Positions 1-9,990 of a stretch of 64,000 nt of DNA are shown here, piece after piece. The notes beneath the pieces were generated by a model. It ran no database searches and was not told the origin of the DNA. It saw only the letters and a list, made by a program, of their open reading frames with translations. The position numbers and the translations under genes were made by a program. Each line of letters begins with the position of its first letter. The first letter of the stretch is position 1. This stretch comes from Euryodendron excelsum (taxonomy: Eukaryota > Streptophyta > Magnoliopsida > Ericales > Pentaphylacaceae), in contig CM065392.1 in assembly GCA_033060915.1 (NCBI GenBank), positions 14,359,501 through 14,423,500 of the forward strand. The letters run 5' to 3'.

Positions 1-1054
1 GCATTGTAGGACACCTGGCCGGGCCCCCACGCCCCCCACCTTCCCCCAACAACAAAAAAAAAAACTCATTATGTCATATCTATTCCTTTTCTTTCCCTGA
101 TATTGCCCATGCAATTCCTAAGGACCCAACCACACCACCCCCCCCCCCCCCCCCAACCCAAAATCATTTTGTTGTGACCAAAATGACCAGACCGTCCTTC
201 GTTGGTCGCTGCACTCCTTGCATCCACTGCCGCTATTACGTATCCATCGAATGACAAGGACATGACCCAAATGTAGAGATGATTGGGGGCTGATTAGACG
301 CCCATTTGGCTACTGGTGCTCCACTTAGCCACTCGACTCGATCTCTTTCCGGGCTGTATGGCCAATTTGTCAATTGTCAAAAGGGTCATTTTAGTCATTG
401 CACATTTCACACCACATTCTTACCATTATGCGACCATGACAATTTTTTTAATGATGATGAGATATTTTGTTTTGGGTGCTGTTATACAACAGAAAATTTA
501 ACAAAAATTTATCCTTGATGATGTGATTAAATGTGTCCTTTCTGTTAAAATAAAATACTTATAATAATGTTCCTTATTTATAAAAATATTATCATTACAT
601 GATTTGGATAAGATTTTTTGTACACTTTTTTTTTAAAACAATTGCATTTTTCTATCGTTTTTGAAGCGAAATACCCTAATTCATTCGTATGATTTTTTAA
701 AAATAAATCTATATTAATTAATTATTTATTTATTATTTGTATAGGATTGCTTGGAACAAAAGAAGATGGAATTTTAGTGAATTTGACACAAGTTTTTCTA
801 AGTAGCTCCTGGTGGTGGACTAATGGAGCCACCGTGATCTCGTGGTCCAGAAGAAAGCAGCAATGCTTTCCAAACTTGTGGTACTCTTTGAGTTTCACCT
901 TGGTTTAGTGCTAGGTCCCTGGAGAAGCACTACCAAAAAGTTAGGGAAAGAAATTATTAGAGTTCTAGGAACGGCTCTACATCTACGGGTTAATCGATCA
1001 CATCCGTTGCGATCAAAATCATCCAATTACTTTGGATGAGGTCTGCAATGGATA
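1..1054. other. Intergenic DNA without recognisable gene
   Basis: No open frame here resembles a known protein; the short frames are low-complexity. The stretch has a C homopolymer around 133-154 and is AT-rich from about 540 to 760. It ends at the TTAAA target duplication of the LTR element that begins at 1060. Confidence 0.6.
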
Positions 1055-1059
1055 TTAAA

Positions 1060-1242
1060 TGTTAGAAAAGAAAAGACTTATGTGTAATCACAATGAATTA
1101 TAAAGCAAAAAATAATTACAAGAGAGATATTGAGATAGATAGTAACTGAAGTGATGAGTAAAGTGGTGAGTAAAGAGAAGGGAGAGAAGTCTAGTTCTCT
1201 ATCCCAACTGATGTGGGATAGAGAACTTATATGGCTTTAACA
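1060..1242 (-). repeat. 3' LTR of the small LTR element
   Basis: 183 bp, TG...CA bounded. It is preceded by target duplication TTAAA at 1055-1059. It shares the palindrome-like stretch ATGTGGGATAGAGAACT with the other LTR. Confidence 0.8.
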
Positions 1243-2548
1243 TCTCCCTTCAAACTCAAGTAGAGAAAACATAAAACAATTTGAGTTTGAAGAAAATTTG
1301 AGAGACGCCGGAGGTTGGCCCGAAAGTTGTCCAGAAGACGCCAAATGTTGGTCGAATATTGGCCGGAGGGACGCTGTAGGATGGCCGGAGAGAAGCCGGA
1401 GGTCGGCCGAGGGATGGTCGAAGGGACGCCATAGGATGGCCGAAGAAGCACTAGAGGCCGGCCGCAGAATAGCCGAAGGGATAGAAGTCACAATAAAAGG
1501 AGAAGACAGGACAATAGCCACAGTAAAAGCAAAAGACAAACAACAATAGTAACAATAGAAGGAAGAAGGGACAACAACGACAGTAGTAGAAGGGGAAGAA
1601 GAGGCAGTAGTAACAGCAAAAAAACGAGAGTAGTAGTAATAGTAAAAAGGGAAGCAATGGCAGTAGTAGTAACAGTAGAAATAGAAGTAGGGACAGTAAT
1701 GATAGCAGTATAAGGGGCAGAATGGGCAAAGAAACAATAGAAACAGAGGCCAGAATCAAACTCAAAAGGCCCGAATTAGTTAGGGACTGGACAGAAACGG
1801 CCGGAGGACAACTAGAGAGATGCCAGAAGGAGGAGCAAGATCAGTGAGCACATCAGAAAGAGATGGTAGAGAAAGATCGGACAAGAAAGAGCTAGCAAGA
1901 GGAGAAAGATCAGCAGACGTGGACTCCTCAGGATAGACAGTAATAGGAGGCACTACAGAAGAACATGACAGAGAATTAGCAGAACCAACAAAAGCAGAGG
2001 CCAGAATCAGAATCAAAAGGCCTGAATTAGTCAGGAACCAAACAGAAATGGCTGAAAGTTGCCGGAGGTTGTCAAAAGACCCCGAAAGTTGGTCAAAAAG
2101 TCATAGGAAGTTGGCTGGAAGTTGTCGAAAGTTGGTCAAAAAAGTCTTCGAAAGTTGGTCGTAAGTCACCAGAAGTTCGCCAAAAAGTTGCCAGAAGTTG
2201 GCCAGAGGTCACAGAAAGTCACCAGAGTTAGCTTGAGGTTGACCAGAAGTCATTGGAGGTTGCCAAAAGTAGTTTTAGTTGGCCAGAAAGTCACCAATAG
2301 TTGGCTGGAAGTCGTCGAAAGCTGGTTAAAAAGTCATTGAAAGTTGGCCAAAAAGTCCACTCAAGTTGGCTGAAGGAGGCTACAAAGTTGTCAAAGGACA
2401 ACCGAAAAGACGCCGGAGGATGACCGGAAGTTGGTCGGAAAGTTGCCAGAGGATGACTAGAGAGGAGAAAGAGAACCTTAGGAGTTCTGATGTGGAAGAT
2501 CCTTCGAAGGACAACCACAGAGTATACTTTCATTTGGCTCTGATACCA

Positions 2549-2757
2549 TGTTAGAAAAGAAATAACTCGTGTGTTATCACAATGCACTATAAAGTAAAAA
2601 AAGATTACAAGAAAAATAATGGGATAGATAGTGAGTAAAGTAGTGAGTAAAGTAGTGATTTAAGTTACATAGGTTGAGCCTCTATTTATAGAAGAAGAGA
2701 GTAGTCTAGTTTTCTATCCCAATCGATGTGGGATAGAGAACTCATGTGGCTTTAATA
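2549..2757 (-). repeat. 5' LTR of the small LTR element
   Basis: 209 bp, beginning immediately after the primer-binding site (2537-2548). It carries extra sequence relative to its partner (about 2660-2690) and a mutated end (TA instead of CA). It is followed by target duplication TTAAA at 2758-2762. Confidence 0.8.
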
Positions 2758-2762
2758 TTAAA

Positions 2763-3159
2763 TATGGCAATGCTTTTGGAAAAAGAACATTCAAGAAGGT
2801 TTGTTAAAATTCTCCAGTTATGTATATATACATGTATGTATGTGTGTGTGGTTTCATAAGCATCATACTTGCAATTAAACGAAGTCATTAGCCTCGTTTT
2901 GTAACGCTGTCAGTTTTTTTTTTTTCTTTTGTTTTTTTTTTTTTTTTTTTTTTTTGTCTGGTGATGGACATTTGTAGGTTATCGTTGTATCAACAGTACC
3001 AAAACAATGTTTTGAAAAAAGAGAACACGTCAATTTTAGTGTTTTTCGTTTTCTTTTTTTGAATTTTCTAAACAACTAAAAACCAAAAACAAAAACAAAG
3101 AAATTGTTTGAACTAATTAACATGTAAGACCGACATACAATGACTTCGTTCTTGTGCCC
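2763..3159. other. Intergenic spacer with T-homopolymers
   Basis: No coding potential. It contains a long interrupted poly-T run (about 2915-2956) that could be the tail of an old antisense retroposon, but no internal promoter boxes are evident beside it. Confidence 0.5.
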
Positions 3160-4247
3160 CCTTCTTGTGCCCCCTTCTGTGCCCCATACATTCTATTGGG
3201 TCATGACATCACTATTGATGACATATTAATGCTCATTTTATTGTTACATATTAGATTTAATCAATAAAAAAATTAATATCTATAATAGGCAACAACTCAA
3301 TTAGGAATATCAATATAAGAGTTTTTTCTAAATCAAAGCTCATATCTCTAACCGAATAAAAACCCTAATGGTTTTTGCACTATCTTCCTTGAATGGCCAA
3401 AAGCCGGGAGAAGAATTGCCAGAAGAGAGGTAGTGCTCGGAGAGTTGGAAACACCTTGTATAAGACAAAGAAGACCTACTGCAAGTCCAGCAAGTGCTGG
3501 AAACACACCTCGCAGAATATCATACTTTTGTAGCAAAAAAGAGGTTTGGAAATGATGTGCAATCTCCCAACAGTGATTGAAAAGTGCCCCAAGTATAAGG
3601 TCAAAATGCATGGATTAATGTCAAGGAGCCTAATTCAATGATAACACTGAAACCTGCTATTGAATGGCTATAGAATGCCTTCCCCAGGAAGGCAGCAAAA
3701 ATATTTTGAATGTGGAAAATTTTTTCTCTTTTAACTGAATTTATTCAGGCTTTGTTCTTTTGAAAATTCTCAGCACATCTATGATATATCTCTTACCCAT
3801 AGTTTAATATGAGTTAGTAGCAACAAAGATTAGGACAAATTTGAAAAGAATGATCTAAGATACGTCATTTGCGTTTGTCCACAGACTCTTCTAAGTTTTA
3901 GAATTATATTTATGTTATTCACACATGCGGATGAAAAATGATGTTGAAGGCTTTATGCAAGAAGTGTTTTCGGCACTCCTTGTATTTTCCGGCATGCCTT
4001 GGAGTTGCAGTAGGATGAGTTTCAGTTTGTTCAAGGACGATGGAGTTTCATTAGGTTAAAGGAATGAGTTTTGATTTTAAATTGATTCTTATATTGATTT
4101 TTCTAATTGAGTTGGTGCCTATTATGAATATTAATTGTTATATTTCTTGAATTTGATATGTAACAATAAAATAAGCATTAATATCTCATCAATAGTGATA
4201 ACATGGTGCAACAGAATGAATAGGGTAGATAAAGGGGCACAAGAAGG
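3160..4247. mobile_element. Non-autonomous element with ~170-bp terminal inverted repeats (MULE-like MITE)
   Basis: The stretch 3160-3330, starting CCTTCTTGTGCCCC, matches the reverse complement of about 4075-4247 over its length, with scattered mismatches. Shared blocks include ATCACTATTGATGA, ATATTAATGCT, TTTTATTGTTACATAT and AACTCAATTAG. Long imperfect inverted repeats around a ~750-bp core with no ORF are typical of non-autonomous Mutator-like elements. I could not fix the exact ends or find a clean target duplication, so superfamily assignment is inference. Local repetition of CTTGTGCCCC on the left edge blurs the boundary. Confidence 0.6.
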
Positions 4248-4321
4248 AGGAAGAGGATTTGCATTCCTTACTCTGTTTACCATAAAATTTCTAAGGTATT
4301 TGATTCCTTTCGTGAAGAAAA

Positions 4322-4465
4322 TTTTTTTTTTTTTTTTTGATATATCAGAAAGAATTACAAGAAGTGTTGAAGTTAGGAAGGGGATTTGGAGGATAAAGGT
4401 TCGAACTCCTGATCTCCCAAAAGAGGCTAGGAAGTCTAGTCAATTGGGCTAGCCCAGTTGATTTC
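4322..4465 (-). mobile_element. tRNA-derived SINE, minus strand
   Basis: On the minus strand this reads as a short retroposon. There is a tRNA-like head with an A box TAGCCCAATTG (plus-strand 4441-4451, matching TRGYNNANNNG) and a B box GTTCGAACC (4398-4406, matching GTTCRANNC), 34 bases apart as in RNA polymerase III promoters. A short body follows, then a poly-A tail seen as 17 Ts at 4322-4338. It is followed on the plus strand by a G homopolymer near 4472-4488. No target duplication could be identified. Confidence 0.6.
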
Positions 4466-5269
4466 TTTAGAGGGGAGGGGGGGGGGGGACCAAAAAAATT
4501 TATAATATATTGTAGTCTTATAATTTCAGTATAAAAAAAAAAAAAAAAAGGACCTAATAAATCCATTTAAACCAGGCAAAGCAATCTTGACATTTCTTGT
4601 ATCCTTTATCTGCATGCTAGATAGCAAATAGATACGTTGTAATCTACATTCCACCATAAAAATTTCCGATGAATAAGCGCGAAGATGTATATGTTATCTA
4701 AGTTAGCATATGCTGCCTAATATGAAGAGGGTTTAAAATTTGAGTGTCATAGCAAGCATATTTGATCTATACATTTCTATCTTTTTTTCATATTATGGTA
4801 ATGACCCTCTCCTTGTGAGATGATTTTGTTACTTCCATGAAATTGAGACGTCGGATTCCACGCAATCAATTTTGTCATCATTGAGGCTGGCTATTCCCCA
4901 AGGTCCCGGTGAACAGACCTTCTGAACCACTCTTATCCTGCTTTTAAAATATCACAATACTAGTTCCGTGATCCTCTTCGAAGAATCTGCAAGACAAGTG
5001 CTATTGATCACTCAAATCAACACATTTTTCCGACCGTTTGCGGAAATTCCTCCGGCAATGGACAGATATATATACGCCTGACTAGACGTTCACGTTCAAT
5101 ACTGGGACGGTATGTGCTGTGGTACAATTGGAATAGTTTGATAATTTTTAGATTATATCCATTCGGGGAAGAGAAAGAATGCTAGTGCGGGATGTCTATG
5201 CATTCAAAATATGTAATGCGTCATCATGGTTACAAACTTCATATATATATATATATATATATAAGTCAT
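4466..5269. other. Intergenic DNA without recognisable gene
   Basis: Begins with a G tract and an A17 run (about 4533-4549). No supported coding region. A (TA)n microsatellite occupies about 5240-5262 just before the MITE. Confidence 0.5.
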
Positions 5270-5278
5270 ATTAGAATA

Positions 5279-5461
5279 GGAAAATGCTATTCTTTAAGAA
5301 TTTTTGTACAGAATTTTACACCAGAATGATGTGGTGATGACAGTTTTGTAATAAACAAGCATCTTGATGGGTTCTTTATTTTAAAGTGATAGGCCCACAA
5401 CTTAGCCACATCATTCTGGTGATAAATTCTATATAAATTTTCTGGTTATATAGTATTACCC
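5279..5461. mobile_element. 183-bp MITE with perfect 9-bp target duplication (Mutator-type)
   Basis: The 9-bp duplication ATTAGAATA occurs at 5270-5278 and 5462-5470, immediately outside the element. Inside, the two halves are imperfect inverted repeats: the left half ends in ACACCAGAATGATGTGG and the right half carries the reverse complement CCACATCATTCTGGTGA. A 9-bp duplication is characteristic of the Mutator superfamily. There is no coding capacity. The two arms would fold into a long hairpin. Confidence 0.75.
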
Positions 5462-5576
5462 ATTAGAATATCATTAGCACCTCAATAATTGTGGCATGTC
5501 AAACAAATGAAGCTATCACGTACCATGATGATAGGAAAACCATAGATATTCATCTCATGTATTCACAAAACACAAA

Positions 5577-5785
5577 TTTTTTTTTTATTATTGCAATTAG
5601 GGGTGTCCGGGCTAACTTACGTGCCCCCTCCAGTCTAGTCAAAAACAGAACATCCACGCCGATACTAAGGTATTCACAAGGGATTAGTCATTCGCGGTTT
5701 GGCCACAAGAGTTGAACTTGAATTAGCAAACGTGGAAACACACCCAATTAACCAACTAGGATAACCCCTCGGGTTAAGTGATATT
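5577..5785 (-). mobile_element. tRNA-derived SINE, minus strand (second family)
   Basis: Read on the minus strand there is an A box TGGTTAATTGG (plus 5744-5754) and a B box GTTCAACTC (plus 5709-5717) 26 bases apart. A ~120-bp body follows, then a poly-A tail (plus-strand T run 5577-5586). Its body differs from the SINE at 4322, so two families appear to be present. The 5' end is approximate. Confidence 0.55.
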
Positions 5786-7160
5786 AAAACATGTTAATCT
5801 CAAATGCTTATGTAGAAATGACAATAATTTAAAAGATAAAAAGTTGTGTTTAACAGTGTGTGTAGATGCTGAATTTGTTGAGAAAAAATAATATTAAATT
5901 ACATTTTATGTTTAGTTGTAAGTGAAAGTAAATGATAAAATAACATAAAAAAAGAAAATCCCTCATTTCTTTCTGTTTGTCCTTATCATTTTCTTTTTGT
6001 TTTTCTTAATAAATCGTGGATCCTATAAAAAAAATCTTGTTTTGATAGTCTTAAGCCCGAAAAAAGAAGGGCCCAACAGCATAAAAAACTGGTCGGCAGA
6101 ATATTGAATTAGCATCGATGCGAAACTCGGCCAAATCTAACGAAATGTACATGTATAGGCATATATATATACACACATACACAAAAATAATAAAATAAGT
6201 AGCAGAAAATTGTCATATTCAATTAATGGATAAAGTGACTGTATCCAACATCATATAAATTACATTTCAATATATGCAAGAGATCATACACAAATTAAAT
6301 CTGAAAATGTGAACGTTCAGCTCCTTTGATGTTCACGAATGACATTTATGGAATCTGTAGGTTGAAATTCCTCCCTATCGTGATCGTGCAAGTTGCTATT
6401 GCGAGTGTAATCAGCTTCCAACTGCTTGGTGCAAAGGAATCTGGCACCCCAAATCTATGCCATTGAGATTGCAAATCTAATTGAAAGCTCCTCATAAGGT
6501 ACTAATACATTATCCTGGCTACTTCACAGGAAACACATTATTAGCCTTTGGGAATCCAGATTGTTTCTGAATTATTTCATGTAAATCATTCCTACTTGTG
6601 TGTAGAGGCAAATATATATGTATGTATATATATATCTCGAAGGTAACAATGGAATTCTTATCCTTACTTTCATTCTCCAAATAAGAAATGCAAAATACCC
6701 TACTTTATAAAGTGGGCAATGTTCCATTACATAGGAAATACTTTGTATATCATAATGCAACTTACCCAAATAGAGGAATCGGAGAGAGAACTCAAGAGAA
6801 TCAGAACTTAGCTTAATTATAAAGTTTCGATTAGTTCGATTGGTTTCGTCACTCGACAAGCCAAACTGGGTACATATCAGATTGCAGGACCATATTCATC
6901 ACTTTAAAGTTGAACTAAAACAGTGAGTTACTATTTAATCGAAGTTCGGTGGAACCACTGTTCCGATATGTCGGACGGGTCGGAATGCAGCGTCGACAGA
7001 CGCCGGAGCGGTGGGTACCGCAGGCTAGCTCCCACCACAACCAAAGTGATGCCCCTCAATAGCATCAGCATTGCACTCATCTCACTTTTGGTTTGGTTGC
7101 TCTCATTTCAGTTGCCACTAAAGAAAAACAAAGTGGAACCCACCAAACATAAATAAAACT
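5786..7160. other. Intergenic/upstream region of the transporter gene
   Basis: AT-rich, with (TA)n tracts near 6160 and 6625. The longest frames here (for example minus strand 6572-6859) show no recognisable domain or splice-compatible context. The last part is presumably upstream promoter DNA for the gene starting at 7500. Confidence 0.45.
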
Positions 7161-7172
7161 CCAATATGCCGC

Positions 7173-7267
7173 CACGTGGAAACCACCTCAACCATGTATC
7201 GGTATATACATACATATAACCAATCAAAATATTAAATTGGATGCATGGTTAGTGCAAGAGTCACGTG
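7173..7267 (+). promoter_or_regulatory. Two G-box (CACGTG) elements
   Basis: CACGTG occurs at 7173-7178 (within GCCACGTGGAA, also an ABRE-like core) and at 7262-7267. They lie about 165 and 75 bases upstream of the TATA box. G-boxes bind plant bZIP and bHLH factors (ABF, HY5 and PIF classes), suggesting light- or ABA-responsive control. This is inference from motif content only. Confidence 0.45.
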
Positions 7268-7341
7268 TGAGACTGAGATTCTCACACGCTTGAAACTCCT
7301 CCAGGGTTAAAACTAATTGGATAGAGATCCCTCCAATTTGC

Positions 7342-7348
7342 TATAAAT
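7342..7348 (+). promoter_or_regulatory. TATA box of the transporter gene
   Basis: TATAAAT within CTATAAATACATGG, about 158 bases upstream of the ATG at 7500. Transcription would then begin near 7375, giving a ~125-base leader rich in CT and A runs. Confidence 0.6.
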
Positions 7349-7499
7349 ACATGGGTGCATGAACATCTACTCCTTAGGAGAAACACAAGCAACTTGAAGT
7401 GTTCTTCCTCTCTTCTCTAAGCTCACCTATCCTCTTCTTTCTTCAGTCCTCCTTTCTTAGCCAAAACAAGAGAAAAACAAAAGAAAAAAAGAAAAGAAA

Positions 7500-8744
7500 A
7501 TGGAGGGGAAAGGGTGTTTTGGCGATTTTCTTCAGAGAGCTAAGCCGTACATAGCCATGATCTCTTTGCAGTTCGGCTATGCCGGCATGAACATCATAAC
7601 CAAAGTTTCCCTCAACAGAGGAATGAGCCATTACGTGCTCGTTGTCTACAGACATGCCTTTGCTACTGCAGTTATTGCTCCATTTGCTCTTGTTCTTGAG
7701 AGGTAAAACTATTACGTACAAAAAGAGAAAGTATACTTCCATATCTCGGTGACGAAGTACTGATTAGTTCGTGTTTCATTCATTGTAGGAAAGTGAGGCC
7801 GAAGATTACATTTCCTATGTTTATGCAAATATTTGTGTTGGGCCTTCTTGGGTGAGAATTTGCTTCTTTAACATATATTAATTCCAAATATCGTTTCTTA
7901 GAAGATTGCAATTCGTTGAACGCAATAAGCTAAAATTTGTTATAATCATATCAATTATACAGGCCTGTTATTGATCAAAATTTCTATTACGCGGGACTGA
8001 AGTTCACCTCACCCACCTTTTCATGTGCAATGAGTAACATGCTTCCAGCTATGACATTCGTCATGGCCGTCATCTGCAGGTATATATCTACACTCTCCGC
8101 CACCTTGGCACCGCCTCTCTCAGTATGTGTAATGCATTTAGTAGGGTTTGTGCTAACAAAAACACACTAAAGTATTTGTATTTTTGGGGGTATGAAAAGG
8201 ATGGAGAAGGTAGACATGAAAAAGATTAGATGCCAAGCAAAAGTGGTGGGAACTATAGTGACAGTGGCTGGGGCCATGTTGATGACATTGTACAAAGGTA
8301 ACGTCATTAACATGGTGTGGTCAGAGCACATCCATCCTCGTAGATCCAATGTCCCTGACACCACTGGGGCTACTGACAAGGACTGGGTTAAGGGTTCCAT
8401 TCTCCTTATCATTGCTACCTTTGCTTGGGCTTTGTTCTTCATCATTCAGGTAATTACACAAAAAACCCCCAAAAAATTTTATTTTTAATTTTTCCAAAAG
8501 AGAGAAAAGAAAAATGACTTTCTTGTATGTATAATTATCCAGCACTGCTAAATATGTACTTGTATTTGATTTGTATCACAGGCAATTACGATGAGGAAGT
8601 ACACAGCACACCTCTCTCTGACAGCCCTTGTGTGCTTTATGGGTACTTTACAATCCATTGCCGTCACCTTTGTAATGGAACACAAACCATCTGTTTGGTC
8701 CATTGGGTGGGACATGAACCTTCTAGCTGCTGCCTATGCCGTAA

Positions 8745-8836
<92 letters not shown>

Positions 8837-9700
8837 TATGACTGAGATATTAAAACAAATTTTTATTTCAGGGTATAGTGTCATCAAGCATTGCATACTA
8901 TGTTCAAGGTTTAGTGATGCAGAAAAGAGGGCCTGTCTTTGTGACTGCTTTCAGTCCTCTGATGATGATCATTGTGGCAATCATGGGCTCTTTCATCCTT
9001 GCAGAAAAGATCTACGTAGGAGGGTAAGTTTCTCTTCACTCCAATTCCCGCCCGCAACAAACAAAAATTTTAGAATTATGTAGTATTAAATTTAATAAAT
9101 ACAACTTTTTTTACCAAAAAAAATAAAAGTGTCCACACCAGGAATATCTAAAACCTCCTTTTCTTTGCGTACATCCATTTATTGCAAAATGGTTCCCGCT
9201 ATTTTTCTGTCACTATTGCCCAATTTTCCACCTCTATCGAAATAAACATATTTCCACTTTCTTTCTCACCATTTTCAACTATCTTTCATGAGATATCACT
9301 GTCAAAAAGCGCGAACATCTTGAGGAGAGAAAAGGAGAGGACACAAGAAAACACCATATATTTTCTTTTAAAACTTTTCATTATTTTCTCTTTCTTTGCC
9401 AACTGATCTTTCTCTACTTGTGGGTTCAGTGTTCTTGGCGCTGTACTAATTGTGGCCGGACTTTACGCGGTTCTATGGGGCAAGTACAAGGAATACAAAG
9501 AGAAGGAAGCTGACACAATTCCTGAACCAGTGAAAGGAAGTGCAGCAAACAACCCGATGACGATGATGATTGATGATATTGAAGCAAACGTTGTTGAGAT
9601 GCAGAAAGCTGAAGCCGGAAAGACCTCCGTGCCGGCCCTGGCCATTAGTGCTCCAATTCCACAACCGCCCATGCTCCCTCTGGAAGCACCAAACTGCTAG
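7500..9700 (+). CDS. UMAMIT9-like: WAT1-related / UMAMIT-type drug/metabolite transporter (EamA fold)
   Basis: Seven exons splice into a complete 404-aa protein: 7500-7702, 7789-7851, 7963-8079, 8200-8449, 8582-8740, 8872-9023 and 9430-9700, all with GT-AG borders and matching phase. The product has the ten-helix plan of plant WAT1/nodulin MtN21 proteins, with two EamA repeats (about residues 17-155 and 190-332). Family motifs include YAGMNIITKVSLN (27-39), VLVVYRH (46-52), GPVIDQNFYYAGLK (89-102), FSCAMSNMLPAMTF (108-121), VMEHKPSVW (242-250) and GPVFVTAFSPLM (284-295). The ATG is followed by the usual short cytosolic N-terminus; the C-tail (333-404) is hydrophilic and variable, ending in a Pro-rich stretch. 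Known members export amino acids (UMAMITs) or auxin (WAT1) at the plasma membrane or tonoplast; this substrate is not known. The sequence reminds me most of Arabidopsis At5g07050. Nothing suggests a pseudogene. Confidence 0.95.
8747..8832 (+). repeat. (TC)43 microsatellite in transporter intron 5
   Basis: An uninterrupted 86-base TC run starts six bases after the 5' splice site (8741) and fills about two thirds of the 131-base intron 5 (8741-8871). It is polypyrimidine on the sense strand and is likely length-polymorphic. Confidence 0.97.
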
Positions 9701-9990
9701 ACAGTTGAGGGAGTGAGAGAATGAACAAAGAGAGAGAAAAAGAGAGAACACGAAAAAAAGAGAGAGAAATAACTGAGGGTGCAATTTGCCATGGAAGGGG
9801 AAGAGGGGCTTTTTTGTACTTTCATTCTCACTTCTTTTTTTTTTTTTTTTGTTTACTCTTTTCTTTTTGAATTTTGGTTTTCGGATAAATTATGGGCCTT
9901 GTTATCTTTCATGTATGCTAATATTTCTTATGAACATTTAATGAAAACAAAACGAGGAGATTGCAGAACCTTTTTTTTTTAACTATCATG
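9701..9990 (+). other. Probable 3' UTR of the transporter gene
   Basis: The stretch after the TAG at 9698-9700 has GA-rich and T-rich tracts. AATGAAA near 9940 and AATAAT near 10005 are possible weak polyadenylation signals. No clear single signal can be chosen. Confidence 0.35.

Larger units (their letters stand above)
1060..2757 (-). mobile_element. Small non-autonomous LTR retrotransposon (Ty1/copia-like), minus strand
   Basis: Two related terminal repeats lie at 1060-1242 and 2549-2757. Both begin TGTTAGAAAAG; the first ends CTTTAACA and the second CTTTAATA, so the terminal CA has become TA. A 5-bp target duplication TTAAA flanks the element (1055-1059 and 2758-2762). Directly beside the right LTR, 2537-2548 is the reverse complement of TGGTATCAGAGC, the initiator-Met tRNA primer site usual for plant copia elements, which fixes the orientation as minus. 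A purine-rich tract (minus strand, 1243-1255) abuts the other LTR. The right LTR has about 25 extra bases relative to the left. The internal 1.3 kb has no gag or pol; it consists of degenerate short repeats of the AAGTTGGCCAGAAGTC type. At 1.7 kb it is larger than classic TRIMs but equally gene-less. It must have depended on another element for its enzymes. Confidence 0.82.

Noticed and set aside
1237..1737. 166-codon minus-strand frame rich in Tyr, Ser and Phe
   Set aside because: Low-complexity translation of repeats inside the non-autonomous LTR element; no gag or pol motif.
4398..4451. Possible tRNA gene (A and B boxes)
   Set aside because: No cloverleaf can be drawn with paired acceptor and anticodon stems; the poly-A tail indicates a SINE.
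8527..8841. Plus-strand frames ending in Ser-Leu repeats
   Set aside because: Products of reading the (TC)43 intron repeat; true exon 5 ends at 8740.
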